From positions 1,054,001-1,118,000 of the forward strand of contig NZ_CAKLCM010000002.1 of the NCBI RefSeq assembly GCF_921292975.1: a stretch of 64,000 bases of DNA, written 5' to 3'. This stretch comes from Vibrio hippocampi (GTDB lineage Bacteria > Pseudomonadota > Gammaproteobacteria > Enterobacterales > Vibrionaceae). The notes beneath the pieces were generated by a model. The model saw nothing but the letters and a program-made list of their open reading frames with translations. It was not told the DNA's origin and did no database searches. The translations under genes and the position numbers were made by a program. This document shows positions 55,313-63,144 of the stretch, piece by piece; position 1 is the first letter of the stretch, and every line of letters starts with the position of its first letter.

Positions 55313-55440
55313 CAGCTAAAATCTGGTAACAAAAAGCTCTGATAACAAAGCCTCTGGCAACAAAAACTCTGCATCAAAAGCTCTTACATAAAAAGCTCTT
55401 ACATCAAAGGACTAATACAAAAAGGACTGATACAAAAAAG
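55313..55440. repeat. degenerate AAGCTCT repeat block
   Basis: Seven or so imperfect copies of a 14-17-base unit such as CAAAAAGCTCTTACAT or CAAAAAGGACTGATA stand between the rsmF and cvfB terminators. Adjacent copies are more alike than distant ones, as expected from stepwise slippage. No gene. Confidence 0.7.
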
Positions 55441-55462
55441 CCCCTACTTCAAGTAGAGGCCT
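55438..55462 (-). terminator. terminator downstream of the CvfB-like gene
   Basis: On the minus strand AGGCCTCTACTT and AAGTAGGGGCTT pair with one or two mismatches and are followed by a T run (complement of 55434-55439). Confidence 0.75.
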
Positions 55463-55495
55463 GATTAAATTACAGCGCGTTTTGTACAGAGAGTG

Positions 55496-56338
55496 CTACT
55501 CGTTTCCAACTAAACGGATACCATCTTTATCGATAGAAATTCGACCTTGCTTATATAGACCACCAATGGTCTTTTTGAACGTACCTTTACTGGTCTTGAA
55601 CGTAGCAAAAATCGCTTCTGGGGTAGATTTATCGCTTAGCGGTAAGAAGCCACCTTTTTTCTCAAGCAGATCCAGAACCTTTTCGCTCAGGTCATCCATC
55701 TTCGCAACGCCAATTTTTTGCAACGTCAAATCGATCTTGCCATCTTCGCGAACCTGCTTGACGTAACCCTTCAAGCGCTTGCCAACAAACAGTTTTCCAA
55801 ACACATCTGATGGGAAAATCATCCCCCAGTGTTCGCCATTGATGATAGCCTTGTAACCTAGGTCACTACGCTCGGCAATCAACAGGTCAACTTGTTGGTT
55901 TTTAGTGTATGTCGCTGGTGTGTTATCCAACCACTTATTAAACTTCGTCGTGCCCACAATACGACCTGACGCCTTATCGGTGTAGACGTAGACCAATATC
56001 GTTTGACCAACGGTTAAACGTCCACGTTGCTCACTAAATGGGATCAAAAGATCTTTTTCTTTAATGCCCCAACTGGCAAATGCGCCGACACTATTGACAC
56101 CCTCAACCTTCATCAAGCCCCACTCGCCGACCTGAGCAACCGGTTTCTCGGTTGTCGCTGCAAGCTGGTTGTCCGCATCGAAATAAAGAAACACATCAAT
56201 CATATCCTCAGCAGTCAAACCATCAGGAGCATACTTTTTACTTAATAAGATCGAACCGTAGTCTTGTCCGTCTAAAAACCAACCAAAATCGGCTTCTTTG
56301 ACCACTTTTAGGCGATTGATTTGACCTGGATTTATCAT
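55496..56338 (-). CDS. CvfB-family S1-like RNA-binding protein
   Basis: Cytoplasmic protein of 280 residues with repeated S1-type OB folds (MINPGQINRLKVVKEADFGWFLDG; GEWGLMKVEGVNSVGAFASWG; ERSDLGYKAIINGEHWGMIF; GYVKQVREDGKIDLTLQ) and a C-terminal winged helix (ATFKTSKGTFKKTIGGLYKQGRI). This order matches the YitL/CvfB family. RNA binding is inferred from the fold; the cellular role in Vibrio is not known. Confidence 0.88.
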   Translation of the reverse strand: MINPGQINRLKVVKEADFGWFLDGQDYGSILLSKKYAPDGLTAEDMIDVFLYFDADNQLAATTEKPVAQVGEWGLMKVEGVNSVGAFASWGIKEKDLLIPFSEQRGRLTVGQTILVYVYTDKASGRIVGTTKFNKWLDNTPATYTKNQQVDLLIAERSDLGYKAIINGEHWGMIFPSDVFGKLFVGKRLKGYVKQVREDGKIDLTLQKIGVAKMDDLSEKVLDLLEKKGGFLPLSDKSTPEAIFATFKTSKGTFKKTIGGLYKQGRISIDKDGIRLVGNE

Positions 56339-56589
56339 GATATTGTCTCTATAGAAATTTGAGGGGCGATTATATAACTAACTTTAGTTGTTATGCTAGG
56401 TAAAGCCCGATTGATTGTCATGCTATGGATTGATTATAGTGCGATGAATGTAAGCTTCTGATATTCTATAGCGCCAATAGAGCAACTTAGATAGACGCTG
56501 TTGCTACATCCATCTATCGCTAGCCCTGCTAACATTCAAACAGTCAGCGTCTGTTAGATAAACACCTTGTCAACTCATGGAGAATTCGG

Positions 56590-57939
56590 TTGGTCACTGT
56601 TGATAAGCAAGATGCCATCACCCTTAAGATTGGCCATGCGCTGAGCAATTCCAAAAAACTCGATTTGGATATCTATCTTTTTTTCCCAAATGAACTCGAA
56701 TTAAAGTCACACTTAGTCTCAGAAACCGACTTTTACTATGAGTCCATGTCTCAAAAGCGCGCTTACTACAGTAATCAAACACTGCTGCCTCTGGTTCACT
56801 CACGCTTAGCGCAACGGGGGCACCTTTCTAACACCCAGTACCGTGTGAGTTTAAGCCTATTCGCCTATCAATATGTGGTTGCCCTTGATAAAGCCATCAG
56901 CAGACTTAAACATTCTAAGAGCGAAGAAATCACTGCCGATGAAATTGATGAAATCATCGAACTCGCGTTAGATATTATGCGAAAAATGCGCCGTACCATT
57001 CCTTATGAAGAGAACCTAAAGCGCTACTATGCCAACATCGACAACTATATCTCTTGGTACACTGGTCAGAAGTTTCTGGAACTGGTGGTCTATATTCCGA
57101 ACGGTAAAGCCTATACCCCATTGAAAGAGCGTTTAATCACGATTGTTGAAAAAGAGCAAGCGCACCGCAAGCTCAATAATTACAACTCCGAAAAAGTGCG
57201 TAAGGACCCGACGCGTTTAACCAATAAGATGCGCTTACTGCGCCGCTTAATCGAGCACCCGATTGTGCTGTTAGAAAAAACCGAATCTATGGGCACCAAC
57301 ACTCGCAGAATGACTAAAGGTCTAGCCACCGGTTTCGTGATGCTTTTCGTCACCAGCGCCGTCATTATGGCACGCGATTACTTGGGTGAAATTACCGCTT
57401 CCTTTATCTTGGTCCTATCTTTTATCTATGCGCTACGTGAAGTGTTTAAAGATGACCTCAGAGACTTAATGTGGCGCTGGATTCAAAAAGGCAAGCCGAA
57501 ATGGCGTCGTCGATATATTGATCCCACCACCAAAAAACAAGTCGGGTATAAAACCGAATGGCTCGATTATGTCACTTTCAGTGAACTCGACGATGATATT
57601 CAACGCATTCGTAAGAAGCGCGTTGTTCAGCGTGAGGAAGAGATTCTGCATTACCGCTCATTAACCACCATGGCAACGTCAAAATTCACCAGTGGCTATG
57701 AGGAAACAAAACAGAGTATCCATATCAACTTCCGTGCCTTGACTCGCCTCATGGATAAAGCCAGTAATCGCTACTTCCGTTTACAAGAAGGTCAAGTGGT
57801 TAAAGAATCACTGGAGAAGCGCCACCTTATCAACTTAATCATCAAGGTAAACGACCATCAGCAAGAGCCGACGTTTTACCGCTATAAAGTCACGCTGAGC
57901 CGTTCAAAAATAGTGGATATCGAACCGATTGAGTTGTAA
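56590..57939 (+). CDS. uncharacterised membrane protein with TTG start
   Basis: Not recognised as a named family. 449 residues. The start is TTG at 56590, supported by GGAG seven bases upstream and by no earlier alternative. A large soluble N-terminal half (about 1-235) contains helical segments. Two adjacent membrane helices follow (GLATGFVMLFVTSAVIMA, then ASFILVLSFIYALREVF, about 243-285), then a basic C-terminal half (WIQKGKPKWRRRYIDP). Two-helix topology suggests both large domains face the cytoplasm. Monocistronic, terminator after it. Confidence 0.8.
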   Translation: MVTVDKQDAITLKIGHALSNSKKLDLDIYLFFPNELELKSHLVSETDFYYESMSQKRAYYSNQTLLPLVHSRLAQRGHLSNTQYRVSLSLFAYQYVVALDKAISRLKHSKSEEITADEIDEIIELALDIMRKMRRTIPYEENLKRYYANIDNYISWYTGQKFLELVVYIPNGKAYTPLKERLITIVEKEQAHRKLNNYNSEKVRKDPTRLTNKMRLLRRLIEHPIVLLEKTESMGTNTRRMTKGLATGFVMLFVTSAVIMARDYLGEITASFILVLSFIYALREVFKDDLRDLMWRWIQKGKPKWRRRYIDPTTKKQVGYKTEWLDYVTFSELDDDIQRIRKKRVVQREEEILHYRSLTTMATSKFTSGYEETKQSIHINFRALTRLMDKASNRYFRLQEGQVVKESLEKRHLINLIIKVNDHQQEPTFYRYKVTLSRSKIVDIEPIEL

Positions 57940-57951
57940 TGCATTCAAACC

Positions 57952-57985
57952 AAAAAGCGCAGTCTTAGCATAACTGCGCTTTTTT
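57952..57985. terminator. bidirectional terminator
   Basis: AAAAAGCGCAGT and ACTGCGCTTTTTT flank a short loop, between the convergent gene pair ending at 57939 and 58001. Confidence 0.88.
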
Positions 57986-58000
57986 AGAGTTAGACTATAA

Positions 58001-59173
58001 TCACGATTTCTGCGCAATAACAAACATGTGATAACCAAATTCATCGGCATATTCAGTGCAAATGTGCACCTCATGCTGTATGTCCTTAATCGCCTCAGAA
58101 TCTGCCATTGTTGCCGCTAATTCATTGACTCGCTCTCCCAACGGTGCAAAGTAATTCAACCATGCTTGTTCGCTTTGCGGAAAATGCGCGACCACTTGAT
58201 AACCCGCTTTTTCAATTTGCTCGATACGAGTCGCTACCGATTGAATATCAGGATACTCTTGCTGCCAAAACGCGACGGACTCCTCACTGGGCGATTCCGT
58301 ACACCAAACCATGTCACTGAACATTAAGCAACCCGATTTAGTGAGCAGCGATTTCCACTGGCTCAACGCTTTTTCCACTCCCATAATATAGGCACTGCCC
58401 TCCGCCCATATCAGATCGAAGCTGTTATCCGCAAACGGTAGTTCAGTCATACTGGCGCACTGGGTCTCTAAACGATCTGCCCATCCTCGGCGGGTAAACT
58501 GCTCCGTTAAACGGTCTAAAGCAGACTGTTCATTATCTATTGCGGTAATTGGTGCGCGGCTGTGTTGGGCTAAAACCTGTGTCGCTAAGCCTTTACCACA
58601 ACCAATCTCAAGTATTGTGTTTATTGGATGACGACACAGCGTAAGCGCTTTATGTGTGTCACTTTCACTGCCAGGTCCCCAACGCTCAAGCGTTTCGAAC
58701 ACCTTCATAAAGTCCGTCATATATTGATCGTGTTGATTCATGTTTTTCGACAACCATCGTAATCGCAACGCCTCTTTTTCACTAAAGCCTTGCTTAATTA
58801 ACCAATCTAGATGAGCTTCGGGCGCGACTTTATCTAAGCCTTGATGCCATGATTTGCTATCACCCTCACCCAACATTGCTGCTAACAAATCCCTGGATTG
58901 TTTTTTCTGAGCAATGTCTTCATCTAGCGTTTTTAATCGATTCTGCAGTAACTGTTTATCGACTTTGGCTTCTAAGCAGGCTTTACACTCTTTGACCGTT
59001 AAGCCTCCCGCCAATAACTGCTGAATCAAACGGACACGTTGTACGTCTTTATCACTATAGACACGGTAGCCATTATCCAGTCGTCGGCCGGAGATGAGTT
59101 GCTGTTGTTCATAGTACAGCAGCGCGGTACGCGACATGCCAACCCGTGCGCCTAGCTCAGATATTTTGTACAT
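58001..59173 (-). CDS. MerR-type regulator fused to a SAM methyltransferase domain
   Basis: 390-residue fusion. The N-terminal MerR helix-turn-helix (MYKISELGARVGMSRTALLYYEQQQLISGRR...YRVYSDKDVQRV, about 1-70) precedes a coiled-coil dimerisation segment to about 115. The C-terminal half is a class I methyltransferase with ILEIGCGKGLATQVL (about 190), AIDNEQSALDRL and FDLIWAEGSAYIMG. No cysteine-based metal site is obvious. The ligand is unknown; the methyltransferase half could modify or sense a small molecule. It overlaps no neighbour. Confidence 0.88.
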   Translation of the reverse strand: MYKISELGARVGMSRTALLYYEQQQLISGRRLDNGYRVYSDKDVQRVRLIQQLLAGGLTVKECKACLEAKVDKQLLQNRLKTLDEDIAQKKQSRDLLAAMLGEGDSKSWHQGLDKVAPEAHLDWLIKQGFSEKEALRLRWLSKNMNQHDQYMTDFMKVFETLERWGPGSESDTHKALTLCRHPINTILEIGCGKGLATQVLAQHSRAPITAIDNEQSALDRLTEQFTRRGWADRLETQCASMTELPFADNSFDLIWAEGSAYIMGVEKALSQWKSLLTKSGCLMFSDMVWCTESPSEESVAFWQQEYPDIQSVATRIEQIEKAGYQVVAHFPQSEQAWLNYFAPLGERVNELAATMADSEAIKDIQHEVHICTEYADEFGYHMFVIAQKS

Positions 59174-59288
59174 AGTGAGTCACTTGATGTCCGTTTGTGG
59201 TTATGCACTTTAAACTATAAAGTTATAGACAGGTCAATGATAATTTAGCGAATTATGGATTTAGTTTTGGGTAAAAGATGAGGTTTGA

Positions 59289-59309
59289 GGTGCTAGGTGC
59301 TAGGTGCTA
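59289..59309. repeat. three tandem copies of GGTGCTA
   Basis: Perfect 7-base unit repeated three times in the intergenic space just beyond the rhlE terminator. It may be length-variable between strains. Confidence 0.9.
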
Positions 59310-59314
59310 GGGAA

Positions 59315-59347
59315 AAAATTACCCTTGCTGGTGGCAAGGGTAATTTT
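59315..59347 (-). terminator. terminator downstream of rhlE
   Basis: On the minus strand AAAATTACCCTTGC and GCAAGGGTAATTTT pair perfectly, ending in a T run; the structure begins nine bases after the rhlE stop. Confidence 0.85.
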
Positions 59348-59355
59348 AGATTGGA

Positions 59356-60714
59356 TTAATTATTTTGCGTGGTTTGGCGTTTTGGGCGGCGCCACTGTTT
59401 TTGACCTGTTTTAGGCTTGGGCTTGCTTGTGTTTGGCCCTTTGCTGTCTTTGTTTGTTGAGCGCGTATTGCCTTTTTTACCTTGCTCGCCTTCATTGGCT
59501 TTATGTTGCTTTGGCTTGTTCGGTTTTTTAGGCTTCTTAGGTTTGAATGGGCGAGTATCTAACTTAGACTCTGGCACTTCATTGACCGCCACAAAATCTG
59601 GGTGTTGTTTTCTCAGTAACAAGGCTTGAGTTAAGCGCTCTATCGCAAACAGTTCTGAGGTCTCATCATCACAAACCAGCGATATGGCCACACCGACTTC
59701 CCCCGCACGACCCGTACGACCGATTCGGTGTACGTAGTCTTCAGCGATATTCGGTAGATCATAGTTCACTACACAAGGAAGTTGAGAGATGTCGATACCG
59801 CGTGCGGCGATATCCGTCGCCACCAGCGCTTTAATTTCTCCCTGCTTAAAACCTTGTAGTGCGCGAGTTCGTGCGCCTTGGCTCTTATTACCATGGATAG
59901 CAGCGGATGAAATGCCCTGCTTGTCTAAAAACGTACTCAAACGGTTAGCACCATGTTTGGTGCGGCAGAAAACCAATACTTGCGACCAATCGTTCTCATT
60001 GATCAACTGCACCAACAATGGTGCTTTTTTGCGCTTATCGGTGGTATAGATCGACTGCTCGACGGTTTTCGCAGTGGTATTCGGTGGTGTCACTGAGATC
60101 TCAACCGGTTGATTGACCAAAGTTTTCGCCAACGCTCTCACTTCATTATTAAAAGTCGCGGAAAACAACAAATTTTGACGCTGCTTTGGTAATAACGCGA
60201 TGATCTTATTGATGTCACGAATAAAGCCCATATCCAACATACGGTCTGCTTCATCGAGCACCAACACCTCTAATTGAGAAAACTTAATCGCATTTTGTGA
60301 ATAAAGATCGAGCAGTCGACCCGGTGTCGCTACCAGAACATCACTGCCTTTACGTAATTCCATCATTTGAGGATTCGCTTTCACGCCACCGAATACCACT
60401 TGACTGCGCAGTGGCAGATGTTGGCTGTACGACTGAGTATTGTCGTAAATCTGTGCCGCAAGTTCACGAGTCGGTGTAAGAACTAAGGTTCTGATGTGGT
60501 TGCTCTTAGCGCGTGGTCCCTCTAACAGACGCTCCAAGATTGGTAGCATAAAGCCCGCTGTTTTGCCCGTTCCGGTTTGTGCTTCTGCCATAACATCCTT
60601 CCCTTGAAGGATCGCTGGTATCGCTTCAGCTTGAATGGGAGTAGGTTGTTGATAACCCGCATCTGTAATAGCGCGGACAATAGGCGAGGATAAACCGAGA
60701 GCGTTAAATGGCAT
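59356..60714 (-). CDS. rhlE: DEAD-box RNA helicase, RhlE type
   Basis: ATP-dependent RNA helicase (452 residues from the start at 60714). Q motif [13 protein letters not shown], Walker [20 protein letters not shown] box [16 protein letters not shown] in FSATFNNEV, then [14 protein letters not shown] and [11 protein letters not shown] lysine/asparagine-rich basic tail (about 390-452) would bind RNA. The [10 protein letters not shown] start matches the family; the 27 upstream residues of the longer frame are excluded. The gap 60715-61021 shows no supportable gene. Confidence 0.93.
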   Translation of the reverse strand: MPFNALGLSSPIVRAITDAGYQQPTPIQAEAIPAILQGKDVMAEAQTGTGKTAGFMLPILERLLEGPRAKSNHIRTLVLTPTRELAAQIYDNTQSYSQHLPLRSQVVFGGVKANPQMMELRKGSDVLVATPGRLLDLYSQNAIKFSQLEVLVLDEADRMLDMGFIRDINKIIALLPKQRQNLLFSATFNNEVRALAKTLVNQPVEISVTPPNTTAKTVEQSIYTTDKRKKAPLLVQLINENDWSQVLVFCRTKHGANRLSTFLDKQGISSAAIHGNKSQGARTRALQGFKQGEIKALVATDIAARGIDISQLPCVVNYDLPNIAEDYVHRIGRTGRAGEVGVAISLVCDDETSELFAIERLTQALLLRKQHPDFVAVNEVPESKLDTRPFKPKKPKKPNKPKQHKANEGEQGKKGNTRSTNKDSKGPNTSKPKPKTGQKQWRRPKRQTTQNN

Positions 60715-61021
60715 AGAGTTCTCATAAATAAGGTGCCAGAACAACCCTTGTTGCTCTGATACGCTGGAAAAGGAGCGGTATTGTGATGTCCTCACGCTAA
60801 TTATGCAAGCTCAATCCTACTTCTCAATTAGCGAACCCTTGGGGTTTTAGCGATTCATGATTCAGCAAGGTAGTCAAAATAGCCATACTCTGTTGTTATC
60901 ACGCCTACGCAATATCAGACAAGTTCCACTAACCTACTTGAATTTGAGTCGTTTAAGCCAACGCTATTCGATGACATGCTTAGACTCGATAACATAGTTA
61001 GACTTGATGACATAGTTGAAC

Positions 61022-61504
61022 TCAATCACGAAATTTTGCTTTTACTGACAACACCAAAGAAAACTCCGCCATCGGTTCATCGCCGTGTAGACTTGGGCAC
61101 AATGCGGTAATTTTCACCGCCTGATTGACACGCTCACCCGATGCCATCGTGGTATCAAGCATCTCATCAATCAACTTGCCATCATGGCAGACGAACTCAA
61201 CATCTGCTTCGGGGCGCTTTAAAAATTCGGCTTGGACACCTTTGAATGCAAGAGAGATGGGCACGCCGCGCTGCTTAGCCTTACTCATCGCCATAAAGCC
61301 TCCGGCGACATCTGCCCCCACCGCTAAAGCGCCAAAATACATACTGTTTAAGTGATTTTTGTTTTTGCGTTTTAACGGCATCGCCACCACCACTTTGTCA
61401 TCGTCCAGTGACTTAAGTTTAGGTCGGCATGTCCAAATCAATGGCACCTTAAAAATACCAAACAATGAAAGATATAAATTGGCTTTTGTTAATGGTGACA
61501 ACAT
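61022..61504 (-). CDS. hotdog-fold thioesterase-like protein (DUF4442)
   Basis: 160-residue protein resembling the DUF4442 hotdog family. MLSPLTKANLYLSLFGIFKVPLI is at the N-terminus, then KRKNKNHLNSMYFGALAVGADVAGGF, the segment that in relatives carries the acyl-CoA binding helix. AAGGAG sits six bases before the ATG at 61504, deciding the start. Acyl-thioester hydrolysis is the family-based guess; substrate unknown. Confidence 0.78.
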   Translation of the reverse strand: MLSPLTKANLYLSLFGIFKVPLIWTCRPKLKSLDDDKVVVAMPLKRKNKNHLNSMYFGALAVGADVAGGFMAMSKAKQRGVPISLAFKGVQAEFLKRPEADVEFVCHDGKLIDEMLDTTMASGERVNQAVKITALCPSLHGDEPMAEFSLVLSVKAKFRD

Positions 61505-61664
61505 CTTGCTTCTCCTTTGCAACTGCTCCGATCAGTTAAGTCAATAGTCGTTAAGTTGTCAAAAATGAACTGTGGATTCTATGAGGTGGACTCTAGGAAA
61601 CGGGCTTTATCAAGATAAAAGTAAAACCAACAAAGGAAGAAAAAACAAAGGGGGAAAACAACAA

Positions 61665-61684
61665 AGCCACGTCGATGCGTGGCT
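61665..61684 (-). terminator. terminator downstream of the PEP-synthase-like gene
   Basis: AGCCACG and CGTGGCT form a 7-bp stem; on the minus strand it is followed by TTGTTGTTTTCC. Moderate strength. Confidence 0.55.
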
Positions 61685-61706
61685 CTATTTCACTGCCGTG
61701 CCAAAC

Positions 61707-62564
61707 CTATACCGTTAGGTAAACGTCGACATCACCTAACGTTTCCAGCAACTCAACCAATAGTGGTGACTCCTCAAGAGAACCAACACAAACCAGCGCG
61801 GGTTTTTTAGCTGCTTTTGCTGTCACAATCGCTTCTTTGATGAGCTTCAGAACCGCTTCATTTTGTATATCGTAAAGATGAGCCAGTGCTTCTTGGTTAA
61901 TATCGACCCCAAGCGTGAGTTGGGTTAAATTCTCAACCTTGATCACTAAGCCATCGAAATAATGCAGTAGTCGCTCTGAAAGCAGTACGGCTGAAGGCGT
62001 ATCACAAGCAAACAAAACCTTGAGCCCTTTTAGACCGCGAGGCAATCCTTGTTCCGCTAAACGATCAATAATTTTCGCCGCGTCACTCAACGCACGAACA
62101 CAAGGCACGACGATTTCAACCTCAACACCTTGCTCTCTTAAGCCTTTGAGAACCTGACACTCTAACGCAAAACTAGAACGATAAAACTCAGACGCGAATC
62201 GAGACACACCACGAAGCCCAAGCACTGGGTTGATTTCTTCTGGCTCACACTTACCACCCAGTAAGGCACTCATTTCATAACTATTGGCATCATTCAGTTC
62301 AACACGAATGGATTTGTGTTGCGAAGATATGGCACTCATGATTTCAGCCACTAAGCTATCAACAAAAAATTCGTCACTCGACTTATCCCCTAACAGCGCT
62401 TCGATGGCTTGTTGCTCAACCGAGTCTAACTCATCACCAAGCGACGCATAATTAGGATGAAAGAAGATTTTCTCCATCATTAATTCAGATAGGGACACGT
62501 AGAGATGCTGCGCCTCTGTTTGCTCCGAAAAACTCGGAAAACTATTGCCAATATTCAGACCCAT
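61707..62564 (-). CDS. stand-alone PEP-synthase C-terminal-like protein
   Basis: 285 residues, homologous only to the C-terminal PEP-binding TIM barrel of PEP synthase / pyruvate phosphate dikinase. EEINPVLGLRGVSRF parallels the ENPMLGWRGASRY motif. VPCVRALSDAAKIIDRL, GLPRGLKGLKVLFACDTPSAVLL and HYFDGLVIKVENLTQLTLGVD also match. The N-terminal ATP-grasp and phosphohistidine domains are absent. The catalytic-cysteine loop (GICGQ in PpsA) reads VCVGSLEES. Start at 62564 has AAGGAG five bases upstream. It probably is not a functional PEP synthase and may be regulatory or a ligand binder. Confidence 0.82.
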   Translation of the reverse strand: MGLNIGNSFPSFSEQTEAQHLYVSLSELMMEKIFFHPNYASLGDELDSVEQQAIEALLGDKSSDEFFVDSLVAEIMSAISSQHKSIRVELNDANSYEMSALLGGKCEPEEINPVLGLRGVSRFASEFYRSSFALECQVLKGLREQGVEVEIVVPCVRALSDAAKIIDRLAEQGLPRGLKGLKVLFACDTPSAVLLSERLLHYFDGLVIKVENLTQLTLGVDINQEALAHLYDIQNEAVLKLIKEAIVTAKAAKKPALVCVGSLEESPLLVELLETLGDVDVYLTV

Positions 62565-62699
62565 GCTTACTCCTTGTGTCATTGCGAATTGCCGCCTGCG
62601 TTTCTGCTGCGTAGGCTAGCCTCTTGTTTGCATTAACAAGCAAAATACCGACTTCATTAAGGGAATACAAGGGTAACTAAAAGAATAAGTTGCGATTAG

Positions 62700-62812
62700 A
62701 TTGGTTGATTTGGATAGCGGTGAAAACCGTGGAGTGAAAGCGGTGCTGTGAAAGCAATGGTATGAAAACCATTCTGTGCAAAACATTCGGTGAAAACCAT
62801 AGGAGAAAAGAT
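62700..62812. repeat. degenerate GTGAAAACC repeat block
   Basis: Six or so imperfect copies of a unit like GTGAAAACCATTCT or GTGAAAGCAATGGTAT occur in the gap upstream of the PEP-synthase-like gene. A frame crossing this block (62616-62846, minus) is judged an artefact of the repeat. Confidence 0.6.
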
Positions 62813-62849
62813 TTACACTAACGCTGCCGTTGGCAGATTGCTGCAAACT

Positions 62850-62975
62850 TTAGCGGGCAAAATAGAATTTTATGGCTTGTGCAATCCAATAATGAAAGTG
62901 TTTACCTGAGCGTTTTTTGACACAAGCCATGAACACTATCACCATTAAGCTGCATAAAATCCAGTCTTGTAACAT
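62850..62975 (-). CDS. small single-span membrane protein
   Basis: 41-residue ORF, MLQDWILCSLMVIVFMACVK then KRSGKHFHYWIAQAIKFYFAR. AGGAG lies eight bases before the ATG. One membrane helix (residues 5-18) is followed by a basic amphipathic tail. It is divergent from the DAHP synthase gene. Not recognised, but the ribosome-binding site and the protein-like composition make a real small gene plausible. Confidence 0.5.
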   Translation of the reverse strand: MLQDWILCSLMVIVFMACVKKRSGKHFHYWIAQAIKFYFAR

Positions 62976-63034
62976 AGCGGCTTCTCCTATCTTTCGACCA
63001 ATAAATGATAACAATACTCATTTGCAAGTCAAGA

Positions 63035-63052
63035 TGTAAGCAAGGCTTTAGC
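63035..63052 (+). promoter_or_regulatory. possible TyrR box upstream of the DAHP synthase gene
   Basis: TGTAAG-CAAGGC-TTTAGC resembles the TyrR consensus TGTAAA-N6-TTTACA at 9 of 12 positions, about 93 bases before the gene start. TyrR controls DAHP synthase genes in E. coli; here the match is moderate. Confidence 0.35.
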
Positions 63053-63144
63053 CGATTTCACTAACTTAACACACAATTAAAGGTTTATTAGCTACACCAA
63101 TTCCGTTATCTTTATCGCTTCAAAAAGTATAGGTAGGCTGCCAG

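Noticed and set aside
62616..62846. 76-codon minus-strand frame
   Set aside because: Falls in a degenerate repeat block and its protein repeats reflect that DNA; no ribosome-binding site.
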